A stretch of DNA of 64,000 nucleotides from Oxalobacteraceae bacterium. GTDB lineage: Bacteria > Pseudomonadota > Gammaproteobacteria > Burkholderiales > Burkholderiaceae_D. The DNA lies in the NCBI GenBank assembly GCA_025352145.1, contig JANXTY010000012.1:45118-109117 (forward strand), written 5' to 3'. Under the pieces are notes generated by a model that was not told where the DNA came from, ran no database searches, and saw nothing but the letters and a program-made list of their open reading frames with translations. Shown piece after piece: positions 57,100 to 64,000 of this stretch; within the stretch, counting starts at the first letter, position 1; every line of letters begins with the position of its first letter. The translations under genes and the position numbers were made by a program.

Positions 57100-57323
57100 C
57101 TACACTACTGTCTGCTCAGTAATTTCTAATGCATCGTCAAACTCAATCCCGAGATAACGGATTGTGCTTTCCAGTTCGTATGCCCAAGCAACAATTGTAC
57201 TGCACGCAAGTTCTTTGTCCGCCGATATATCAAAGTAGCCTTTGTCCTGCGCAATGTGTGAGTACCGTAGGCTATCCGAATAGTCAACGTGACAGGACGG
57301 CGCATGACCACGAATGAGTTCAA
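57100..57323 (-). pseudogene. C-terminal remnant of a tyrosine recombinase
   Basis: One frame reads YGTHTLRRTKATLIYRR and LRAVQLLLGHT (His-x-x-Arg and Leu-Gly-His motifs); after a frameshift near 57178 another reads ESTIRYLGIEFDDALEITEQ, the final helix with the catalytic tyrosine. Together they form the end of a phage-type integrase. It lies just inside the right end of the transposon. Confidence 0.75.
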
Positions 57324-57339
57324 AGTTAGCTGAACAAAA

Positions 57340-57421
57340 TTCAGACTTAAGTGAATATCGACAAATAATGAATAAGTTCAGACTTAAATGAAAAAAATTC
57401 AGAGTTAAATGAAAATCGACA
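57340..57421 (-). repeat. Right end of the transposon with three repeated sites
   Basis: Copies of TTCAGAnTTAAnTGAA occur at 57340–57363, 57377–57392 and 57398–57421; the first and last end in ATCGACA. The outermost is followed by the direct repeat TTTGC. Further ATCGACA-like motifs at 57438–57475 hint at an older related end beyond it. Confidence 0.75.
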
Positions 57422-57519
57422 TTTGCTGGGTAATTACAATCGACATTAAATAAAAATTGACAACAAATCGACACCAAAACAAAAAAATCAAAAAAATTGT
57501 ATTCATCGCTTGCATTAAG

Positions 57520-57539
57520 CACTGTTTTTTTATACAGTA
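57520..57539. promoter_or_regulatory. LexA operator of recA
   Basis: ACTGTTTTTTTATACAGT is centred on a CTGT-N8-ACAG palindrome (57522–57537), a match to the LexA box. It lies 72 bases before the recA start codon and overlaps a probable promoter (TTGCAT near 57510). Confidence 0.92.
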
Positions 57540-57611
57540 CTATCCGTGCAGCGCTTTTTGCAACACCCCAGATCAATTACCACGAAGTACTCCCTAATTA
57601 GAAGGAATATG

Positions 57612-58691
57612 ATGGACGATAAAAAAACTGCCCCCGCCGTACCCATTACAGAGAAGAGCAAAGCCCTCGCTGCTGCGCTAGCCCAGATCGAGAAACAATT
57701 CGGTAAAGGTTCGGTCATGCGCATGGATGCAGGTGCGGTAATCGAAGAGGTTCAGGTAGTTTCCACTGGATCGCTTGGGCTAGATATTGCATTAGGTGTA
57801 GGCGGCTTGCCGCGTGGTCGTGTAGTCGAAATTTACGGGCCTGAATCTTCCGGTAAAACTACACTAACCTTGCAAACTATCGCCGAAATGCAAAAATTAG
57901 GTGGCACCTGCGCATTCATTGACGCAGAACATGCGCTTGATGTTGGCTATGCACAGAAACTAGGTATTAATTTATCCGAGCTTCTCATTTCTCAGCCAGA
58001 CACAGGTGAACAAGCGCTTGAAATTACCGACGCCTTGGTGCGTTCGGGTAGCGTCGATTTAATCGTCATCGATTCGGTAGCTGCTCTGACACCCCGAGCC
58101 GAAATTGAAGGCGACATGGGCGACTCACTACCCGGATTGCAAGCACGTTTGATGTCGCAAGCTTTGCGCAAACTCACCGGTAGCATCAACCGCACCAACA
58201 CCCTGGTCATTTTCATTAATCAGATCCGCATGAAGATTGGTGTGATGTTCGGCAGTCCCGAAACCACCACCGGCGGCAATGCCTTAAAATTTTATGCCTC
58301 AGTCAGGCTCGACATTCGTCGTACCGGCTCCATTAAATCGGGTGATGAAGTGATCGGTAATGAAACCAAGGTCAAAGTCGTCAAAAATAAAATTGCACCT
58401 CCATTCAAGGAGGCGCATTTTGATATTCTGTATGGAGAAGGCACTTCACGTGAAGGAGAAATTCTCGATCTTGGCTCAGAAGCCAAAGTAGTGGAGAAAT
58501 CCGGTTCCTGGTATAGCTATAATGGGGAGCGCATCGGTCAAGGAAAAGACAACGCGCGCAATTATTTGAAAGAGCGCCCCGAACTTGCCCACGAAATAGA
58601 AAACAAAGTGCGCGTATCCCTTGGTGTCCGCGAATTGCCGCCTATCGGTAAAACCATAGAACCTGTGGCCAAGCTAAAAGCGGTGGAGTAA
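57612..58691 (+). CDS. recA: Recombinase RecA
   Basis: From ATG 57612, placed 5–6 bases after GAAGGA, the protein has 359 residues. It starts [10 protein letters not shown] and has [22 protein letters not shown], Walker [30 protein letters not shown], and the L2 loop region [20 protein letters not shown]. It forms filaments on single-stranded DNA, drives strand exchange and triggers LexA self-cleavage. A second ATG at 57609 is too close to the ribosome-binding site. recX follows. Confidence 0.97.
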   Translation: MDDKKTAPAVPITEKSKALAAALAQIEKQFGKGSVMRMDAGAVIEEVQVVSTGSLGLDIALGVGGLPRGRVVEIYGPESSGKTTLTLQTIAEMQKLGGTCAFIDAEHALDVGYAQKLGINLSELLISQPDTGEQALEITDALVRSGSVDLIVIDSVAALTPRAEIEGDMGDSLPGLQARLMSQALRKLTGSINRTNTLVIFINQIRMKIGVMFGSPETTTGGNALKFYASVRLDIRRTGSIKSGDEVIGNETKVKVVKNKIAPPFKEAHFDILYGEGTSREGEILDLGSEAKVVEKSGSWYSYNGERIGQGKDNARNYLKERPELAHEIENKVRVSLGVRELPPIGKTIEPVAKLKAVE

Positions 58692-58763
58692 AACGTGGAG
58701 AAATTGCCGGATTCCATGCGGGCAATTTCTCTCCACTGGCAAGCAGGTAAGTAGTCAAAGCAC

Positions 58764-59228
58764 ATGGTAAAATTAAAGATAAGCCTGAAAGCACGTGCCT
58801 TAAGATACCTTTCGGCACGGGAACATAGCCGAATCGAACTCACCCGAAAGTTATCCCTGCACGCGCAGGAAGGGGACGATCTTGAGGCCTTGCTTGGCTG
58901 GCTGGAAATATCTAAATTTCTTTCTCAAACACGTTTTTCAGAATCCCTTGTCCATCGTCGCTCTGCTAAATTTGGCAACAGCCGCATTTTGTCCGAGCTA
59001 CAAAGTCATGGCATTGAAGGAGAAGAGCTAAACCACATCAAGACCGGGCTGAACCAAAATGAGATCGCACGTGCTTGCGAAGTCTGGCGAAAAAAATTCA
59101 CGCGCAAGCCGGAAAATGCGAATGAATGTGCCAAACAAATGCGATTTCTAATGCAGCGCGGATTTTCTCATCGCGCGATACAGATTGCAATGCGTGGTAT
59201 TGGCACAGACGAGTTTGATACCGATTAA
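58764..59228 (+). CDS. recX: RecA regulator RecX
   Basis: The 154-residue protein has the three-helix repeats of Rec[24 protein letters not shown] at the N-terminus, [24 protein letters not shown] in the middle and [20 protein letters not shown] at the end. RecX caps or inhibits RecA filaments. It begins 72 bases after recA and is likely transcribed with it under LexA control. Confidence 0.92.
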   Translation: MVKLKISLKARALRYLSAREHSRIELTRKLSLHAQEGDDLEALLGWLEISKFLSQTRFSESLVHRRSAKFGNSRILSELQSHGIEGEELNHIKTGLNQNEIARACEVWRKKFTRKPENANECAKQMRFLMQRGFSHRAIQIAMRGIGTDEFDTD

Positions 59229-60000
59229 CTCTAGAAACGACAGCTGGACGGACATGAGTGTGTATTTCCCCGGTTTCCTGGCAAGACGAGGCGACGACGC
59301 TGACTGCATTCTGCCAGGATGAGTAACACAGGTGGGAAACCGAAAAAATACGCAATCATGTTCGTAGCGCTCTCCCAAAATGGTAGAGGAAAACAAGGCC
59401 CATTTCACCCAATTAATTTAAACACTTATCGAATCTGCGGAGCGGTCACCTGCCGTTTCTTGGTTAAAGTGAAGGATCTGTGCAGAAATATTTCGGAACG
59501 ATTTTTTAGCCTTCCTGACATCAAATTCCGCCTCTAAAAAATAGCAAATTCTTCGCAATATTTTTTGATGATCATTGCTCTGCGAGATCGCCCGATTGCC
59601 TGTCTTCCCCCGATGCAGTGACTGACACGCTGTGATACAATCCCGACGGTTCTATTTTCGCTGGTTCTATTTTTTGCTACATTCTCTTTCCCTTGACTGT
59701 CATTTTTTAACGCAAGAGAGGAGGGGGAAATGAAAGGCAATTTTCTTTCGTCATCGGATTGGGCCTGACATCCTACTTCTGCTATTTTCTGTTATGAACA
59801 CAGCGATACCACACCTTCAACATCATGGTTTTGCTAACGCCAATGGGTTATTCCATCATTGGCCATTGAGGCATGATAGCGAACTCGTACTCTGACGCAC
59901 TCGTACTCGCACTCTGAGAATATGAGCCGCAATTTCGATTGTCCATTTTGTTTGTCCAGCTAGTTTTTTAATACCTAAAGTATCCGAAGGAAAACACCCC
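59229..60000. other. 772-bp intergenic region between recX and sucC
   Basis: It contains the second copy of the 38-bp repeat (59431–59468). At 59730 an ATG follows a strong Shine-Dalgarno (AGAGGAGGGGGAA) but the frame closes after 12 codons (MKGNFLSSSDWA); a neighbouring frame reads FSFVIGLGLTSYFCYFLL, as if a small membrane protein had suffered a frameshift. No other gene is evident. The sucC promoter should lie in the last 200 bases. Confidence 0.5.
59431..59468. repeat. 38-bp dispersed repeat, copy 2
   Basis: Same orientation as 1990–2027, 34 of 38 identical. It lies in the recX–sucC gap. Confidence 0.6.
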
Positions 60001-61167
60001 ATGAAAATCCATGAGTACCAAGGCAAAGAAATCCTCCGCAAATTCGGGGTAACGGTTCCACGCGGAATCCCATGCCTTTCCGTCGCTGAAGCCGTCAAAG
60101 CAGCCGAAATACTTGGCGGATCAGTTTGGGTCGTGAAGGCCCAAATTCACGCAGGTGGTCGCGGCAAAGGTGGTGGAGTGAAGGTCGCCAAGTCACTGGA
60201 ACAAGTGAAAGAATATGCCACCCAAATTCTGGGGATGCAACTTATCACACACCAGACCAGTCCAGCGGGTCAAAAAGTACGCCGCCTCTTAATCGAAGAA
60301 GGTGCAGATATTAAGCAGGAGTTGTACGTCAGCATGGTCACCGACCGCATCAGCCAACGGGTTGTGCTGATGGCATCGAGCGAAGGCGGGATGGACATCG
60401 AAGAAGTTGCGCATTCCCACCCAGAACTCATACACCAAATTGCGATTGATCCAAGTATCGGCTTGACCGATGCCGAAGCGGACATGATCTCAACCAAAAT
60501 TGGCGTTCCTGCTGGATCCATTGCCGATGCACGCGTTCAATTGCAAGGCCTATATAAAGCTTACTGGGAAACGGACGCTTCCCTGGCAGAGATCAATCCT
60601 CTGATCGTCACGGGATCGGGAAAAGTCATCGCACTCGATGCAAAATTTAATTTCGATGCCAATGCCCTATTCCGCCAACCTGAAATCGTCGCTTATCGTG
60701 ATCTTGATGAAGAAGATCCGGCTGAAATAGAAGCCTCCAAATTTGACCTCGCCTATATTTCTCTCGATGGCAATATCGGCTGTTTGGTCAATGGTGCCGG
60801 TCTCGCTATGGCAACGATGGACACCATTAAATTATTCGGCGGCGAACCCGCTAACTTCCTTGACGTAGGCGGTGGCGCGACAGCAGAAAAAGTAACGGAA
60901 GCTTTCAAAATCATGCTGCGCAACCCCGGCCTGAAGGCAATTCTGGTCAATATTTTTGGCGGCATCATGAAGTGCGACGTCATCGCTGAAGGTGTGATCA
61001 CCGCTTCTAGAGCAGTATCGCTGCAAGTACCGCTAGTGGTTCGCATGAAAGGTACCAACGAGGATCTCGGAAAAAAAATGCTCGCCGAATCCGGCCTGCC
61101 GATCATCGCGGCCGATACGATGGAAGAAGCAGCGAAGAAGGTTGTCGCTGCTGCTAATGGTCAATAA
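60001..61167 (+). CDS. sucC: Succinyl-CoA synthetase beta subunit
   Basis: The 388-residue protein is of standard length. It starts [17 protein letters not shown] and has the ATP-grasp part ([31 protein letters not shown]) and the CoA-ligase part ([46 protein letters not shown]). With SucD it makes ATP or GTP from succinyl-CoA in the TCA cycle. sucD follows after 14 bases. Confidence 0.97.
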   Translation: MKIHEYQGKEILRKFGVTVPRGIPCLSVAEAVKAAEILGGSVWVVKAQIHAGGRGKGGGVKVAKSLEQVKEYATQILGMQLITHQTSPAGQKVRRLLIEEGADIKQELYVSMVTDRISQRVVLMASSEGGMDIEEVAHSHPELIHQIAIDPSIGLTDAEADMISTKIGVPAGSIADARVQLQGLYKAYWETDASLAEINPLIVTGSGKVIALDAKFNFDANALFRQPEIVAYRDLDEEDPAEIEASKFDLAYISLDGNIGCLVNGAGLAMATMDTIKLFGGEPANFLDVGGGATAEKVTEAFKIMLRNPGLKAILVNIFGGIMKCDVIAEGVITASRAVSLQVPLVVRMKGTNEDLGKKMLAESGLPIIAADTMEEAAKKVVAAANGQ

Positions 61168-61181
61168 GCGCAAGGAACAAT

Positions 61182-62063
61182 ATGTCGATTCTCATCAATA
61201 AAGACACCAAAGTTGTCACCCAAGGCATCACCGGAAAAACCGGACAATTTCACACCCGCATGTGTCGGGACTACGCCAATGGAAAAAATTGTTTTGTCGC
61301 TGGCGTGAACCCTAAAAAAGCAGGGGAGGATTTCGAAGGCATTCCCATTTTTGCTAATGTCACCCAAGCTAAAGCCGCCACTGGGGCCAATGTTTCTGTG
61401 ATCTACGTCCCTCCTGCAGGCGCTGCTGCTGCCATTTGGGAAGCAGTAGAAGCTGAGCTGGACTTAGCGATTTGCATCACGGAAGGTATCCCCGTGCGCG
61501 ACATGATGGCACTCAAAGATCGTATGGCTAAAGCAGGCAGCAAAACATTGCTGCTCGGACCAAACTGCCCTGGCCTGATCACTCCTGACGAAATCAAAAT
61601 CGGCATCATGCCCGGCCATATTCACAAAAAAGGCCGCATCGGTGTTGTATCGCGTTCCGGCACCCTGACTTATGAAGCAGTTGGGCAATTAACTGCACTC
61701 GGCTTGGGCCAATCATCGGCGGTCGGCATCGGCGGGGATCCGATCAATGGTCTCAAGCATATTGATATCATGAAAGCGTTTAACGACGATCCAGAAACCG
61801 ATGCAGTCATTATGATCGGTGAAATTGGCGGCCCAGACGAAGCCAATGCAGCTTACTGGATCCGCGATAACATGAAAAAACCAGTTGTCTGCTTTATCGC
61901 TGGCGTAACAGCCCCTCCCGGCAAGCGCATGGGTCATGCAGGCGCCTTGATCTCCGGCGGTGCAGATACTGCGCAAGCCAAACTAGAAATAATGGAAGCT
62001 TGCGGCATTACAGCAACAAAAAATCCATCAGAAATGGCGCGTTTACTCAAGGCTGCGCTGTAA
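61182..62063 (+). CDS. sucD: Succinyl-CoA synthetase alpha subunit
   Basis: The 293-residue protein starts SILINKDTKVVTQGITGKTGQFHTR, with the CoA-binding Rossmann fold, LLGPNCPGLITPDEIKIGIMPG, and GHAGALISGGADTAQAK, which holds the phosphorylated histidine. It forms the catalytic subunit with SucC. A terminator follows. Confidence 0.97.
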   Translation: MSILINKDTKVVTQGITGKTGQFHTRMCRDYANGKNCFVAGVNPKKAGEDFEGIPIFANVTQAKAATGANVSVIYVPPAGAAAAIWEAVEAELDLAICITEGIPVRDMMALKDRMAKAGSKTLLLGPNCPGLITPDEIKIGIMPGHIHKKGRIGVVSRSGTLTYEAVGQLTALGLGQSSAVGIGGDPINGLKHIDIMKAFNDDPETDAVIMIGEIGGPDEANAAYWIRDNMKKPVVCFIAGVTAPPGKRMGHAGALISGGADTAQAKLEIMEACGITATKNPSEMARLLKAAL

Positions 62064-62092
62064 GCGATCGAGATAGTAGGCGAGTGTAATTT

Positions 62093-62118
62093 ACGGGGAG
62101 CTTTAGCTCCCCGTATTA
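62093..62118 (+). terminator. Terminator after sucCD
   Basis: ACGGGGAGC (62093–62101) pairs perfectly with GCTCCCCGT (62106–62114) around TTTA, followed by ATTATTTC. Confidence 0.9.
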
Positions 62119-62262
62119 TTTCAAACGTTGATGAACCGTTAGTCCGAAGTAGCCTAGTCCAAAACAAACATCGCGCCTAGCGTCCGACCTGCTATTACAG
62201 GTGGTCAATTCGCTATTCACGTTCTATACTTTGCCGATATATTCTCTCTGTCCAACCCGCCT

Positions 62263-63081
62263 ATGGAAAATCAAGTTGCGCCTGCGTTTGCTGCAAAAAC
62301 CGACGCTGGTATGGTACGGCCTTACAATGAGGACTCCGTTGTGGTCGCCGCTCAAGGGCGACTTGCCATTCTGGCTGACGGCATGGGCGGATACAACGCA
62401 GGAGAAGTGGCCAGCGCAATTGCGACATCCATAGTCAAGTTATCGCTGGAAGAACGATTGCAACCCCTGTTTGACGATGACCTTGCGCCATCGCATACAG
62501 AGCTTGAGGACGCTGTTACCCAATCCATACAACTCGCTAACGCGACCATTTTAGAAGAGGCCCATGAAGAACCTGCTTTTAGCGGCATGGGCACAACCGT
62601 GGTCGTAGCGTTGCTGCATGGTGACGCAATTTTGCTGGCGCATGTGGGCGACTCCCGCGCCTACCGTCTACGCGATGGCAAACTCGAGCAGATGACACGA
62701 GATCATTCGGTATTGCAAGAACAGATCGATGCAGGACTTATTTCAGAAGAAATGGCACGTTTTTCGACTAACAGACACCTTATCACCCGCGCCCTGGGCA
62801 TCGACTTTCAGCTTGAAATAGAAATCCATGATCACAAAACGCAAATAAATGACACCTATCTGTTATGTTCAGACGGCTTATCCGACATGCTCACAGCAGA
62901 TGAAATTAGCGACATATTGGGAATTCCTGATGCTAATCTCGAGGTGCTCTGCGACACGTTGATTGACCAAGCTAACGCCAACGGGGGGAGGGATAATATT
63001 TCAGTCATTTTAATTAAAGTACAATCCACACATACGCAAAAAAATGGACTAATTCAACGCATGTTGCATTGGACCTCCTAA
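62263..63081 (+). CDS. PP2C-type Ser/Thr protein phosphatase
   Basis: The 272-residue protein has the PP2C metal-site motifs: GMVRPYNEDSVVV (about 15–27), ILADGMGGYNAGEVAS (about 36–51), HVGDSRAYRLRDGKLEQMTRDHS and LCSDGLSDML, then GGRDNISVILI at the end. It would dephosphorylate proteins in the cytoplasm. It lies 15 bases before an FHA-domain gene, so the pair is probably a phospho-signalling unit. No Ser/Thr kinase is in the window. Confidence 0.92.
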   Translation: MENQVAPAFAAKTDAGMVRPYNEDSVVVAAQGRLAILADGMGGYNAGEVASAIATSIVKLSLEERLQPLFDDDLAPSHTELEDAVTQSIQLANATILEEAHEEPAFSGMGTTVVVALLHGDAILLAHVGDSRAYRLRDGKLEQMTRDHSVLQEQIDAGLISEEMARFSTNRHLITRALGIDFQLEIEIHDHKTQINDTYLLCSDGLSDMLTADEISDILGIPDANLEVLCDTLIDQANANGGRDNISVILIKVQSTHTQKNGLIQRMLHWTS

Positions 63082-63095
63082 GCTGGAGTTATCGA

Positions 63096-63788
63096 ATGGC
63101 CAAAATCATTGTTTCCCTGGACGGAAAAATCGTGGACGACATCACGCTATCAAAAGAACGCATGACAATCGGACGCCGCCCCCATAACGACGTAGTCATC
63201 GAAAACCTCGCAGTCAGTGGCGAACATGCCGTCATTGTGACTAACGGAAACGATTCCGTACTCGAAGATTTAAATAGCACCAACGGAACGCTCATTAATG
63301 GCCAACCCGTCAAAAAACATGTTTTGCAACATAATGATGTGATCGAGTTGGCCAAATACCGTATCAAATTTCTGGTTGGGCCAGCTCAAATCACAGCCAA
63401 TGATGACGATGCAGTCACCGCTAAACAGCACGCGGCAGTCACTCCACCGGCTCGCCAAACCCCTGCCAAAAATTCGCGTGCTGACAAGCCCTCTACTGCC
63501 ACAGTCAACACTCCCCAACCAGAAACACGCCAAGGCACGTTAAAAGTAATGAATGGTGCAAACACGGGGAAAGAACTGGCACTCAACAAAGCATTAACGA
63601 CACTCGGCCGTCCTGGCGTACAAGTTGCCGTGATTGCACGCCGCCGCGAGGGCTATTTTCTAACGCATGTGGAAGGGGCGGAGTATCCGGCGATCAATGG
63701 TAAGGCGATCGGCGCCGAACCACGTCAACTCAAACACGGGGATTTAATTGATTTGTCAGCGACAAAAATGGCATTTTCTCTGAAATAA
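63096..63788 (+). CDS. Protein with two FHA-like domains
   Basis: From ATG 63096, after CTGGAG, the protein has 230 residues. A classical FHA domain (MTIGRRPHNDVVIENLAVSGEHAVI … LEDLNSTNGTLINGQPV) lies at about 20–75. After a Thr/Pro/Ala-rich linker a second FHA-like domain follows (KELALNKALTTLGRPGVQ … AINGKAIGAEPRQLKHGDLIDL). FHA domains bind phosphothreonine peptides; the neighbour is a PP2C phosphatase. The frame extends upstream to 63069 inside that gene. Confidence 0.9.
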   Translation: MAKIIVSLDGKIVDDITLSKERMTIGRRPHNDVVIENLAVSGEHAVIVTNGNDSVLEDLNSTNGTLINGQPVKKHVLQHNDVIELAKYRIKFLVGPAQITANDDDAVTAKQHAAVTPPARQTPAKNSRADKPSTATVNTPQPETRQGTLKVMNGANTGKELALNKALTTLGRPGVQVAVIARRREGYFLTHVEGAEYPAINGKAIGAEPRQLKHGDLIDLSATKMAFSLK

Positions 63789-63861
63789 ATACGGCATCAC
63801 GACTTTACCCGCGGAAAGGTCAACGTTTGCGTGGATTGTTCGGCGCCGGATGCGCCATTAA

Positions 63862-63980
63862 CCCAGATTTCCCATTAGACCGCTTTCTTTTCTGCCAAAG
63901 CCGCCTGTTTGCTGGCGCTGGCGTAAAAATGAAGATCGCGGATTGAGTGAGAGCGCTACGAATCCCATTGCCCATCTGGG
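63862..63980. repeat. CCCAGAT-ended repeat, copy 2
   Basis: CCCAGATTTCCCATTAG at 63862 and CCCATTGCCCATCTGGG ending at 63980 form inverted ends of a 119-bp unit, sharing both ends with the compact copy at 42475–42515. It could be an IS-derived MITE. Confidence 0.55.
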
Positions 63981-64000
63981 GCACCGCCGGGCAGCTTCGG

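Larger units (their letters stand above)
50636..57421. mobile_element. 6.8-kb transposon-like unit carrying putative ether-lipid genes, no transposase
   Basis: The left end begins TGTCGATATTCACTTAAG and the right end reads, on the minus strand, TGTCGATTTTCATTTAAC; the first 24 bases agree at 21 positions. Both are bordered by TTTGC (50631–50635 and 57422–57426), a 5-bp target duplication. Further copies of the end repeat lie at 57340–57363 (24 of 24 identical to the left end), 57377–57392, and more weakly at 50701–50714 and 50753–50768. TGT…ACA ends, multiple binding sites and 5-bp duplications are known for Tn7/Tn5053/IS21-type (TnsB/TniA/IstA) transposons. No such transposase is inside, so the unit would move only in trans. 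Confidence 0.75.

Overview
The window looks like chromosomal DNA of a betaproteobacterium, most likely Burkholderiales and possibly Oxalobacteraceae-like. This rests on protein similarity and gene order recalled from that group (argJ–DUF815 ATPase–mutT, prfB–lysS, sucA–sucB–lpdA–zapE, recA–recX–sucC–sucD); no database search was possible. Base composition is moderate and the core genes are intact.

Layout. 1–4 kb: end of a YeaH/DUF444 gene, SpoVR, a putative secreted metallopeptidase, DUF1415 and Mth938-like proteins. 4–11.2 kb: a complete lipid A aminoarabinose (arn) cluster with arnA split into two genes and one EmrE-like subunit. 11.3–18.6 kb: peroxiredoxin, PIN-PhoH ATPase, DUF2007 protein, 2-hydroxyacid dehydrogenase, fumC and an orphan periplasmic binding protein. 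18.7–26 kb: a copper-handling cluster (His/Cys-rich protein, small exported protein, TolC-type lipoprotein, Tat-exported multicopper oxidase, cupredoxin–CusF fusion, P-type ATPase). 26–31.8 kb: a decayed ATP-grasp gene, a DeoR regulator, prfB with its programmed frameshift, lysS, and two small genes. 32–39 kb: the 2-oxoglutarate dehydrogenase operon with a SHOCT–PspC gene inside it, plus zapE. 39.5–50.4 kb: alaS, tusA, an IS1111-type insertion sequence, a pilin with a sigma-54 promoter, a TPR protein, mutT, a DUF815 ATPase and argJ. 57.5–64 kb: SOS-regulated recA, recX, sucCD and a PP2C phosphatase/FHA pair.

The most unusual segment is 50636–57421. It begins TGTCGAT and ends ATCGACA, has several copies of a roughly 24-bp repeat at its ends, and is flanked by a 5-bp direct repeat TTTGC. 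It therefore reads as a transposon of the Mu/TnsB/TniA style that carries no transposase. Its cargo is a fatty acyl reductase, an alkylglycerone-phosphate synthase (AGPS)-like enzyme and a divergent PlsY in one operon, plus an acyl desaturase and a sterol-desaturase/alkylglycerol-monooxygenase-like enzyme. Together these suggest a mobile ether-lipid (alkylglycerol) synthesis and modification locus. Decayed IS110 and tyrosine-recombinase fragments lie at its right end.

The window also holds several families of short non-autonomous repeats: a 120-bp MITE (two full copies with 5-bp target duplications and one fragment), a 160-bp palindromic repeat (two copies), a CCCAGAT-ended hairpin (two copies), a 38-bp repeat (two copies) and a 132-bp inverted-repeat unit between prfB and lysS.
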